Below are positions 18,484-25,745 of a stretch of DNA of 64,000 nucleotides, piece by piece. How positions within the stretch are numbered: position 1 is the first letter of the stretch; the number at the start of each line of letters is the position of its first letter. The stretch covers positions 62,001 to 126,000 of the forward strand of contig JBQDYD010000005.1 in the NCBI GenBank assembly GCA_051967755.1, given 5' to 3'. A model generated the notes under the pieces. It saw only the letters and a program-made list of their open reading frames with translations. It was not told where the DNA came from and searched no databases. Made by a program: the position numbers and the translations under genes. The stretch comes from UBA1672 sp051967755 (GTDB taxonomy: Bacteria > Pseudomonadota > Alphaproteobacteria > Micavibrionales > Micavibrionaceae).

Positions 18484-18941
18484 TTCAGACATCCACTTAC
18501 CATGTTTAACGCACTCATTTTCGTCATCTTTTCAGGCTGAACACCGCCTGTCTCGGCCCATTGCTGCATAAAAACATTCAAAAGCTTTTGATTCATGCAT
18601 GTACAATCCAAATTTTGCCCTGTCGTACTTTTAATATCGACCTTCATCTTATCACATTGATCAGTGCCATACTTGCTTACATGTATTTTTGAGCAACCCA
18701 TCATACGTACGCCGAATTCCTTCTTAAATTCGGGGTCATTTTTATCAAAACTGAGCTGTTCTTTCGTAAATTCCATAGTACAGTTACATAATTCGTTCAC
18801 ATCACCGCGAAATAATACATTTTGTTCTGCTTTTTCTACACATGACTTCACATTGCCTTCAAACACAGCATTCGTAACCCAACCGTAGCCGAGATAGCCA
18901 ACGCCAAATAACAAAACAACTATGATGGCAAAGATTCTCAT
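18480..18941 (-). CDS. Membrane-anchored eight-cysteine protein, copy in suf operon
   Basis: 153 residues: one N-terminal hydrophobic segment (about 3-24, anchor or uncleaved signal), then a part that should face the periplasm. Cysteines lie at 34, 52, 54, 83, 96, 113, 115 and 151, a C..CxC..C unit repeated twice. The protein from the gat operon (41209-41862) has the same eight cysteines with identical spacing across the middle four steps. I know no named family. ATG 18941 lies 4 bases after the sufS stop (a TTG further up is rejected), and the 3' end overlaps sufT. Paired disulfides or a metal site are both possible. Confidence 0.75.
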   Translation of the reverse strand: MRIFAIIVVLLFGVGYLGYGWVTNAVFEGNVKSCVEKAEQNVLFRGDVNELCNCTMEFTKEQLSFDKNDPEFKKEFGVRMMGCSKIHVSKYGTDQCDKMKVDIKSTTGQNLDCTCMNQKLLNVFMQQWAETGGVQPEKMTKMSALNMVSGCLK

Positions 18942-18945
18942 CACT

Positions 18946-20181
18946 TTATCCAAACAGCCCCTGCACTTTATTTAGCCCTTCGATTAAGGCATCCACATCA
19001 CTTTTATCGCTGTACATGGCAAGTGATGCCCGCGCAGTTGCGTCAATGCCCATCGCCTCCATTAACGGCATCGCGCAATGATGCCCGCTGCGTACTGCCA
19101 CGCCGCATTGATCAAGGATCATGCCAATATCACTCGGGTGTGCGTAATCCATCGTAAAGCTAAGCACGCCGGCCTTTTGTGATAAATCTTTTGGCCCATG
19201 GAGCGTTAAACCATCTATTTGTGTGATGGCTTCGGTCGCATATCGCAGAAGATTTTCCTCATGCTGTACAACCTTATCCATCCCGATATCCACAAGGTAA
19301 TCCACAGCCGCACCCAGGCCGATCACCTCAACAATGGCGGGTGTGCCTGCCTCGAATTTATATGGCGCTTCGCGGTATGTTGTCCCGCTCTTAAAGCTAA
19401 CCTTTTCAATCATATCCCCGCCGCCCTGATATGGTGGCATAGCATTCAACAAATCATATTTGCCATACAAAACGCCGATACCACTGGGCGCATAAAGCTT
19501 ATGCCCCGTAAACACATAGAAATCCGCATCCATCGCCGTGACGTCAACGCGCCTGTGCACAACACCTTGAGAACCATCAATAAGAATTTTTATATCCGCA
19601 TTATATCCACGAACCATCTTGATAATGTCATCAATCGGATTAATCGTGCCAAGCGCGTTAGAAATTTCAACAACGCCGACAAGCTTCGTTTTATCAGAGA
19701 GCAAAGACTGAAACGCATCCATATCCAGCGTGCCTTTGTCCGTTACGGGCACAACTTTGACAATCACGCCGATTTGCTCACTCAGAATTTGCCACGGCAC
19801 AATATTGGCGTGATGCTCCATCTCGGTAATGATAATCTCATCGCCCGCACTCAGGTTTGTGCGTGCCCAACTTTGCGCGACCACATTAATGCTCTCGGTT
19901 GAATTACGGGTGAAAACGATATTCTTATCCGATGGCGCGCCGATAAACTGCGCAACCTTCTTACGGGAATCCTCAAAGGCTTGGGTCAGGTTTTGAGAAA
20001 TTTCATACAGGCCACGATGGATGTTCGAATACCCACCGCTCAACACCGCATCCATCGTATCAATCACCGCTTTTGGCTTTTGCGCACTGGCCGCGCTATC
20101 CAAAAACGCAAGCGGCTTGCCGTTCATCTGCTTTTGCAGAGCTGGGAAATCATCGCGCCATGGTGATTGAAGATCAGTCAT
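18946..20181 (-). CDS. sufS: Cysteine desulfurase SufS
   Basis: PLP enzyme that removes sulfur from cysteine and passes it as persulfide to the SUF scaffold. The 411-residue protein has the PLP lysine in FTGHKLYAPSG and the sulfur-accepting cysteine in RSGHHCAMPLM, the class II (SufS) form. The N-terminal FLDSAASAQKP and YSNIHRGLYE segments are typical. No sufE or sufU gene is visible in the operon, so the sulfur-transfer partner must be elsewhere or absent. Its first 8 bases overlap the end of the preceding gene. Confidence 0.96.
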   Translation of the reverse strand: MTDLQSPWRDDFPALQKQMNGKPLAFLDSAASAQKPKAVIDTMDAVLSGGYSNIHRGLYEISQNLTQAFEDSRKKVAQFIGAPSDKNIVFTRNSTESINVVAQSWARTNLSAGDEIIITEMEHHANIVPWQILSEQIGVIVKVVPVTDKGTLDMDAFQSLLSDKTKLVGVVEISNALGTINPIDDIIKMVRGYNADIKILIDGSQGVVHRRVDVTAMDADFYVFTGHKLYAPSGIGVLYGKYDLLNAMPPYQGGGDMIEKVSFKSGTTYREAPYKFEAGTPAIVEVIGLGAAVDYLVDIGMDKVVQHEENLLRYATEAITQIDGLTLHGPKDLSQKAGVLSFTMDYAHPSDIGMILDQCGVAVRSGHHCAMPLMEAMGIDATARASLAMYSDKSDVDALIEGLNKVQGLFG

Positions 20182-20557
20182 TACAGTCCTTACGATATTT
20201 TATAATAGCGTCTTTTAAATTACCTGCTGCGTTTTGCGGAACAAAAAAAACACGCCCATTCCCTGCGATAAAGATAAAACTATTTGTTGTTTCGACTTTA
20301 TCAAGATCATTCCATCTCAAAATTTGACTTGCCTGTTGTGATACATTTTCATTGTCTATTACTCGATATTCCAATTCAGTTTTGTTCCAAGTAACCTTTA
20401 CTGAATATGTGCCTGCGTTATTACTTCCTCCAGACAATTTATCCACGACCCAATGCAACAAATTACGATGGCCATTTAACTCAACTGAAAAATCATTCAA
20501 ATCATCAAACGATGTTTCGAAAACTATTTCACCTATCTCAATTGTGTCGTCAGCCAT
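20174..20557 (-). CDS. Unknown small protein between sufD and sufS
   Basis: 127 residues, no signal peptide or membrane segment. The first half is polar, and the second half (about 60-120) alternates strands with a terminal helix (LKDAIIKYRKDC), a pattern like a small PH-type fold, though I cannot name a family. It overlaps sufD by 25 bases at its start and sufS by 8 bases at its end, so it is tightly embedded and probably translated by coupling. Confidence 0.6.
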   Translation of the reverse strand: MADDTIEIGEIVFETSFDDLNDFSVELNGHRNLLHWVVDKLSGGSNNAGTYSVKVTWNKTELEYRVIDNENVSQQASQILRWNDLDKVETTNSFIFIAGNGRVFFVPQNAAGNLKDAIIKYRKDCND

Positions 20558-21495
20558 TCTGTCGCCATATCCTTGATTTGGGTTTGGGTGGCTTCGTCTT
20601 CGATTTTATCCATCACCTCATCAACAAAAGCCTGCACGAGCAGCATCCTCGCCTGCCCTTCGGTTAGACCGCGAGAACGCAGATAAAATAAAGGCTCCTC
20701 ATCCAATGCGCCTGTCGTTGTGCCGTGTGAACATTTCACATCATCGGCGTAAATCTCCAGCTCAGGCTTGGTGTCCATTTCACATTTCGGGGATAGCAAA
20801 ATCGCATTGGCGAGCTGATACCCGTCCGTTTTTTGTGCCACTTGATGCACATGCACTTTCCCTTGAAAAACACCGCGCGCAGCATCATCCAGCAATGTGC
20901 GATAGAACTGGTTTGATACACAATTAGGCGCGGCATGCTCCATGACAATCGTCGTATCACCATGTTGATCACCCTTAAGTAGGTTCACACCATTAAGGGA
21001 GCAATCAATGTTCGTGCCGTTCAGCACCGCGTGTATATCATGGCGAGTCATTTTACCGCCCAGATTAATCGAAAAACTATTCAAATAGGAATCACGCTCC
21101 ATCGTGATGTGCACCATATTGGTCTGCACCGCATCAACACTGTCAGTTTGAATGCGCACATGATTTAATCTGGCATTTGCACCAAGGATGATTTCCGTGC
21201 ACATATTCTTCCAATATGCGCCCTCACCTTCATGCTTTTCAATGACTGTCGCCTGCGCGCCATCTTCCAGAACAATCTTTAATCGTGGTTGGTGATGTGT
21301 TCCATCCACACCTGTCCACACGATGTCCTCAGCTTGTTCACCAATTTGTCCACGGGGGATGTGGATAACCACCTCTTGCGGCTCTTCCGGCGAAGCAGCA
21401 ACCAAATCCTCACCAAGCGCACGCGCAAGGTTCGTGTATTTCCATTCCTCAACTTTTGGTGTGGGCAGGTTCTTATTATCTAATGTTCTTACCAT
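20533..21495 (-). CDS. sufD: Fe-S cluster assembly protein SufD
   Basis: SufD pairs with SufB in the SufBC2D scaffold that builds Fe-S clusters. The 320-residue beta-helix protein starts RTLDNKNLPTPKVEEWKYTN, a typical SufD N-terminus, and has the conserved DVKCSHGTTTGALDEEPLFYL segment near the C-terminus. It is shorter than enterobacterial SufD (over 400 residues), mainly at the N-terminal helical part. The start overlaps the gene upstream by 7 bases. Confidence 0.93.
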   Translation of the reverse strand: MVRTLDNKNLPTPKVEEWKYTNLARALGEDLVAASPEEPQEVVIHIPRGQIGEQAEDIVWTGVDGTHHQPRLKIVLEDGAQATVIEKHEGEGAYWKNMCTEIILGANARLNHVRIQTDSVDAVQTNMVHITMERDSYLNSFSINLGGKMTRHDIHAVLNGTNIDCSLNGVNLLKGDQHGDTTIVMEHAAPNCVSNQFYRTLLDDAARGVFQGKVHVHQVAQKTDGYQLANAILLSPKCEMDTKPELEIYADDVKCSHGTTTGALDEEPLFYLRSRGLTEGQARMLLVQAFVDEVMDKIEDEATQTQIKDMATEWLTTQLR

Positions 21496-21845
21496 GGTAA
21501 TACATCTCCTATTCCTGGTGGCCAGTATTCCCAGCTCTCTTCATTCACTACGCCGTCCTCGCCTCTACCGTTGTAAATGCGGTATTTCAAACGGACGGTT
21601 TTATCCTCAGGCGGATTGCCTTTGATTTTAATTTTAATGGCCTTGCCAATATACTCTTTCATGCAGGGCGCACCTTCTTTGGCATGACCATCAGTGACCT
21701 TGCCGCCTTTGATTTCTGCGCGGTGAATACCTGTCTCCAGATTTAATTTCACCCGTGCATGGATCGCACATTCCTTCCAATAGCTGGCTTGCGCTTGCAT
21801 CGGTAAAAACATGATCAGAGTAAATATAAAGGCAAAGATACGCAT
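21489..21845 (-). CDS. Unknown exported protein between sufC and sufD
   Basis: 118 residues with a clear signal peptide (MRIFAFIFTLIMFLPMQAQA, cleavage probably after AQA). The mature part of about 98 residues is basic, strand-rich and has two cysteines (CAIHARV and APCMKEY), which could form one disulfide in the periplasm. No family recognised. The gene lies 4 bases after sufC and overlaps sufD by 7 bases. An exported protein inside a cytosolic assembly operon is unusual. Confidence 0.65.
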   Translation of the reverse strand: MRIFAFIFTLIMFLPMQAQASYWKECAIHARVKLNLETGIHRAEIKGGKVTDGHAKEGAPCMKEYIGKAIKIKIKGNPPEDKTVRLKYRIYNGRGEDGVVNEESWEYWPPGIGDVLPW

Positions 21846-21849
21846 AGTA

Positions 21850-22614
21850 TTAAGCCGCTTCCTCTAAAAATTCAGCATAGCCTTTTTCTTCAAGCTCAAG
21901 CGCCAGCTCCGGCCCGCCTGATTTTACGATCTTACCATGCGCCAACACATGCACATGATCAGGCTTGATGTAATCCAACAGACGCTGATAGTGCGTAATC
22001 ACAAGGAATGAGCGCTTTTCCGCGCGCAAAGCGTTCACGCCGTCCGCAACGATTTTCAGGGCATCAATATCCAGACCTGAATCCGTTTCATCCAACACGC
22101 AGAATTTCGGCTCTAACATGGCCATTTGCAGAACTTCGTTACGCTTTTTCTCACCACCGGAGAAACCAACATTAACCGCACGCTTCATCATGTCTTCTTT
22201 AATGCCAAGCTGCTCTGTCTTTTGTTTGATCAGCTTTAACATACCAAGCGCATCAAGCTCTTCTTCGCCGCGTTGTTTGCGGATGGCGTTGATTGATGTC
22301 TTCAGGAATGTGCTCATATTCACACCCGGAATTTCAACAGGGTATTGGAACGCAAGGAATACACCAGCCGCCGCGCGCTCCTCAGGGTCCATTTCAAGCA
22401 AATCTTCGCCATCAAGCTCTGCAGAGCCATTGGTCACTTCATAATCATCACGCCCTGCAAGAACGTAAGATAATGTCGATTTACCAGACCCGTTCGGCCC
22501 CATAATCGCGTGCACTTCGCCGTCACCAATAGACAGGCTCAGGCCCTTAATAATTTCCTTTTCCTCGCCATCATCGGTTTCGATAGAGGCATGTAAGTCT
22601 TTAATTTCAATCAT
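21850..22614 (-). CDS. sufC: Fe-S assembly ATPase SufC
   Basis: ABC-type ATPase that drives conformational change in the SufBC2D scaffold; it is not a transporter. The 254-residue protein has Walker A GPNGSGKST, a Q-loop in LAFQYPVEIPGV, the signature FSGGEKKRNEV and Walker B CVLDETDSGLD, with the SufC-specific ETDSGLD. ATGA overlap with the upstream 85-residue membrane protein gene. Confidence 0.96.
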   Translation of the reverse strand: MIEIKDLHASIETDDGEEKEIIKGLSLSIGDGEVHAIMGPNGSGKSTLSYVLAGRDDYEVTNGSAELDGEDLLEMDPEERAAAGVFLAFQYPVEIPGVNMSTFLKTSINAIRKQRGEEELDALGMLKLIKQKTEQLGIKEDMMKRAVNVGFSGGEKKRNEVLQMAMLEPKFCVLDETDSGLDIDALKIVADGVNALRAEKRSFLVITHYQRLLDYIKPDHVHVLAHGKIVKSGGPELALELEEKGYAEFLEEAA

Positions 22615-22868
22615 GGTTTTAATTGCTCCAATTCGTCAGAGGGTACTTTATCAATTATAAAATCAGGCAAAGCTTTCGTATTGCCCTTCTTATCTTCCTT
22701 GCCAACAACATCACGGGACGGCGTTGGCTTCAGTTCTTGTCTTTGGCTGCTCATATAGGCGAACCAAATACTAAACACGATGAGCGCGACCGTCAGGACA
22801 TAAACCGCGTAATGAATAATGCGGTCACGCCACACTTGTCTTTCATATTTTTGACGCTCATCCGTCAT
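22611..22868 (-). CDS. Small single-pass membrane protein next to sufC
   Basis: 85 residues with a basic N-terminal stretch, one transmembrane helix (about 18-40, YAVYVLTVALIVFSIWFAYM) and a lysine-rich C-terminal part of about 45 residues. Positive-inside reasoning places the N-terminus in the cytoplasm. No family recognised. It abuts phhB directly (stop and start adjacent) and overlaps sufC by ATGA, so it is co-translated with sufC. Confidence 0.6.
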   Translation of the reverse strand: MTDERQKYERQVWRDRIIHYAVYVLTVALIVFSIWFAYMSSQRQELKPTPSRDVVGKEDKKGNTKALPDFIIDKVPSDELEQLKP

Positions 22869-23120
22869 TTATAATAATCCTTCTATTTCGGCGGCGAGCT
22901 TGTGGTCCTTCTCAGTCACCGTATTACCTGCATCATGCGTCGTCAGGGTCAGTGTGACGCGGTTATACATATTCTCAATATGTGCGTGGTGATTATGCTT
23001 TTCCTGCAAAATCGCCACCTGCGCCAAAAACCCGAACGCTTCGGTGAAGTTCTTGAATTTAAACTCACCGATGAGGGCGCTTCCTTCCTCAAACCAGTAT
23101 TTAAGGTTATCTATACTCAT
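22869..23120 (-). CDS. phhB: Pterin-4a-carbinolamine dehydratase
   Basis: Dehydrates 4a-hydroxytetrahydropterin, normally to recycle the cofactor of aromatic amino acid hydroxylases. The 83-residue protein has the family core: FKFKNFTEAFGFLAQVA, then KHNHHAHIENMYNRV with the conserved histidines, and LTTHDAGNTVTEKD. ATG 23120 follows AAGGAGCAGGTTATC, an excellent ribosome binding site; the longer open frame to 23210 is not used. Its place inside the suf operon is odd, and no hydroxylase is nearby. Confidence 0.9.
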   Translation of the reverse strand: MSIDNLKYWFEEGSALIGEFKFKNFTEAFGFLAQVAILQEKHNHHAHIENMYNRVTLTLTTHDAGNTVTEKDHKLAAEIEGLL

Positions 23121-23226
23121 GATAACCTGCTCCTTCCTGTATCGGCAGATGCAGTATCCAAGACTTGGCCTGTATAGCCAGACAGTAAAAATATTACAAT
23201 GCGATAGCAATCAAGGAACTTCATAT

Positions 23227-23550
23227 CTACAAATCCAATGCAAAAGCAATTAAAACAGTAATAACTATAGAGACGGGACTAAGCCATATTGGAGAAAATA
23301 CTAATCTCCAACTTTTCTTTTTCCAATCATCATTATAAATCGAATAAAGTCCTCTCAACTGCAATGCCACTGCTAACACACACACTGCAAAAAAACTGTA
23401 GATTGCGACACTTCCTCTAAAGCCGCCTATTGGCTCTCCACTACTAATACCAGACATAAATGCAATAAAAACTGCAGGCCATAACGCAACCCAACTTAAA
23501 ATTGCTCCAATCATTGGAAAAACTAAAGTTGAAAGCTTTTTAACCAACAC
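23227..23550 (-). CDS. Small multi-pass membrane protein downstream of sufB
   Basis: About 107 residues with three hydrophobic segments (about 10-35, 50-70, 88-105 of this reading), so an inner membrane protein. No family recognised. The start is uncertain: GTG 23550 and TTG 23547 both sit just after GGAGGG at the end of sufB, and a TTG at 23595 is also possible; the site near the GGAGG is preferred. Overlaps the sufB 3' end by about 11 bases. Confidence 0.5.
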   Translation of the reverse strand: MLVKKLSTLVFPMIGAILSWVALWPAVFIAFMSGISSGEPIGGFRGSVAIYSFFAVCVLAVALQLRGLYSIYNDDWKKKSWRLVFSPIWLSPVSIVITVLIAFALDL

Positions 23551-25015
23551 TCCCCTCCAGACTAATCCCGACAAGCTTTTGCGCTTCAACGGCAAATTCC
23601 ATTGGTAAGTGCTGCATCACTTCGCGGGCGAACCCATTCACGATCAGGGCGATGGCCTCTTCCTCGCTCAAACCGCGCTGCATACAATAAAAGAGCTGAT
23701 CTTCTGAAATTTTAGACGTTGTCGCCTCATGCCCTAGTGTGGCCGTGTTATTACGGCTCTCTACATACGGTACAGTATGCGCACCGCACTGATCACCGAT
23801 TAGCAAACTGTCACACACCGTATAGTTCTTTGCACCCTCCGCGTTTGGTAAGATTTTCACAATACCGCGATAGGTGTTATTGCTTTTCCCCGCGCTGATC
23901 CCTTTGGAGATAATGCGGCTCTTGGTGTTTTTACCGATATGGATCATCTTTGTGCCTGTATCGGCCTGCTGACGACCATTTGTGATGGCAACAGAGTAAA
24001 ACTCCCCCTGAGAGCCGTCACCTTTTAGAATACAAGACGGATATTTCCATGTAATCGCAGATCCTGTCTCAACTTGCGTCCAGCTGATCTTTGAATTGCG
24101 CCCTTCACACAAACCGCGCTTCGTCACGAAATTATAGATACCGCCTGCGCCTGTTTCCATGTCGCCGGGATACCAGTTTTGCACAGTTGAATATTTGATT
24201 TCCGCATCTTCGTGGGCAATCAATTCCACGATCGCGGCGTGAAGCTGGTTCTCATCACGCATTGGTGCGGTACAACCCTCAAGATAGGAAACATAAGATC
24301 CTTTTTCCGCGATAATAAGCGTACGCTCAAACTGGCCAGTGTTCAGTTCATTGATACGGAAATATGTTGATAGCTCCATCGGGCATCGTACACCCTCAGG
24401 GATGTAAACGAAACTACCGTCCGTGAATACTGCGCTGTTCAAACAGGCATGCTTGTTATCTGAATAAGGCACAACCGAGCCCATATATTTTTTCACAAGC
24501 TCAGGATGATCTTTAATCGCATCTGAGATGGAGCAGAAAATAACGCCGTGCTTCTTCAACTCTTCCTTAAATGTGGTTGCGACAGAGACGGAATCAAAAA
24601 CCGCATCAACTGCAACAGGTGTTCTGTTTTTCACGCCCGCCAGTATTTCTTGCTCACGCAATGGAATGCCAAGCTTTTCATAGGTCTCAAGCAACTTCGG
24701 ATCAACATCATCCAGTGATTCAGGCGCATTCTCCATAGATTTAGGTGCGGCGTAGTAATATGACTCTTGATAATCGATCGGCGGGAAATCAACCTTTGCC
24801 CATTCAGGTTCAGGCATTTTCAACCAATGATTATAGGCTTTCAGGCGGCGCTCTAACATCCATTCAGGCTCACCCTTTTTGGTAGAGATAAAACGGATTG
24901 TATCCTCACTCAAACCTTTTGGCGCTTTGTCCATTTCAATATCCGTGACAAAGCCCGCCTCATACTTGCCGGCCATTTCATTAACGGTTTGAATTGTTTC
25001 TTCTGTTGCAGCCAT
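23540..25015 (-). CDS. sufB: Fe-S cluster assembly scaffold SufB
   Basis: Main scaffold subunit of the SufBC2D complex, where the new cluster is built. The 491-residue protein has the family landmarks: YIPEGVRCPMELSTYFRI, EGCTAPMRDENQLHAA, the GAGGIYNFVTKRG segment, SRIISKGISAG and the C-terminal GLSEEEAIALIVNGFAREV. ATG 25015 follows AGAGGTAGAAAAATA. First structural gene of the operon, 114 bases after the Rrf2 regulator gene. Confidence 0.97.
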   Translation of the reverse strand: MAATEETIQTVNEMAGKYEAGFVTDIEMDKAPKGLSEDTIRFISTKKGEPEWMLERRLKAYNHWLKMPEPEWAKVDFPPIDYQESYYYAAPKSMENAPESLDDVDPKLLETYEKLGIPLREQEILAGVKNRTPVAVDAVFDSVSVATTFKEELKKHGVIFCSISDAIKDHPELVKKYMGSVVPYSDNKHACLNSAVFTDGSFVYIPEGVRCPMELSTYFRINELNTGQFERTLIIAEKGSYVSYLEGCTAPMRDENQLHAAIVELIAHEDAEIKYSTVQNWYPGDMETGAGGIYNFVTKRGLCEGRNSKISWTQVETGSAITWKYPSCILKGDGSQGEFYSVAITNGRQQADTGTKMIHIGKNTKSRIISKGISAGKSNNTYRGIVKILPNAEGAKNYTVCDSLLIGDQCGAHTVPYVESRNNTATLGHEATTSKISEDQLFYCMQRGLSEEEAIALIVNGFAREVMQHLPMEFAVEAQKLVGISLEGSVG

Positions 25016-25129
25016 TTATTTTTCTACCTCTTTTAAATCATGAGGGCTTTTGCAATATCTATAAGCTTAAGCCCGTTTCCGTTGCGCATTGATATCTGGA
25101 ATAAACCCTATAAGCAAGGGGTATCCAAG

Positions 25130-25561
25130 TTATGCCGCGCTCTCCTTTGTTGTTACATTTGTATCCATCATATCCGCAAGCGTTACGCCATCTAATGCAT
25201 TGCGCACTGCTTCATTCACACCATCCCACTTACCGCGCAGCGTGCAGCACTCACTGAGGGAGCAATCAGGCACTTCGCCATCTGCACATGAGGTAATCAA
25301 AACAGGCCCGTCCACCGCGCGTATTATATCGCGGATCGTTAGATCCTTAGGAGAGCGTACTAACAAATACCCGCCTGTTGTACCGCGCTTTGATTCCAGA
25401 ATGTCGCCTTTGGCCAATAATTTTAAAACCTTAGAAACGGTAGGCTCAGGCAATTTTGTAATTTCAGAAGCATGCGCTGCGCTCATCAAAACGCCTGCGT
25501 TTTCAGCCATAACTGACAACACAACAACAGCATAATCTGCAAGCTTTGAAATCCGTATCAT
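25130..25561 (-). CDS. Rrf2-family SUF operon regulator
   Basis: 143-residue winged-helix transcription factor of the Rrf2 family, SUF-type (IscR-like). The wHTH lies in about residues 1-65, with ASEITKLPEPTVSKVLKLL as recognition region. Cysteines 92, 100, 105 and 106 match the loop that holds a [2Fe-2S] cluster in IscR (Cys92, Cys98, Cys104). It probably senses cluster supply and represses the operon when supply is adequate. ATG 25561 is preferred, because upstream residues of the longer frame do not match the family. It is the first gene of the suf operon. Confidence 0.92.
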   Translation of the reverse strand: MIRISKLADYAVVVLSVMAENAGVLMSAAHASEITKLPEPTVSKVLKLLAKGDILESKRGTTGGYLLVRSPKDLTIRDIIRAVDGPVLITSCADGEVPDCSLSECCTLRGKWDGVNEAVRNALDGVTLADMMDTNVTTKESAA

Positions 25562-25589
25562 TCTCTTTAAGTTTTCGAAATCTTTCAAA

Positions 25590-25607
25590 CAAGTACTAAG
25601 CAAGTAC
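25590..25607. promoter_or_regulatory. Direct repeat, candidate Rrf2 operator
   Basis: CAAGTAC occurs at 25590-25596 and again at 25601-25607, 11 bases apart, one helical turn. A third related ACTTG lies at 25634-25638 on the minus strand. The pair sits 29-46 bases upstream of the regulator start. A possible minus-strand -10 (TATGAT) lies at 25625-25630, which would place the repeats just downstream of the start of transcription, a repressor position. Confidence 0.35.
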
Positions 25608-25745
25608 CTTTTGTCACTTTAGGTATCATATTTCAAGTGAAAACTTAGAAAGACACACCGTATTAAAAAAAAATCATTTATCTCTTTCGTATATATAGAG
25701 AAATAGGTATTTTCGGTTCTTGTATTAAAACAAACGGTATAAGCA

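Noticed and set aside
19219..19902. Long plus-strand open frame of 227 codons
   Set aside because: Lies entirely antisense to sufS, whose motifs are complete; composition is histidine/asparagine-rich, typical of a shadow frame.
25562..25745. Fur or Irr box upstream of the suf operon
   Set aside because: Only short half-matches (TTAGAA, TTTCTAAG); nothing like a full box.
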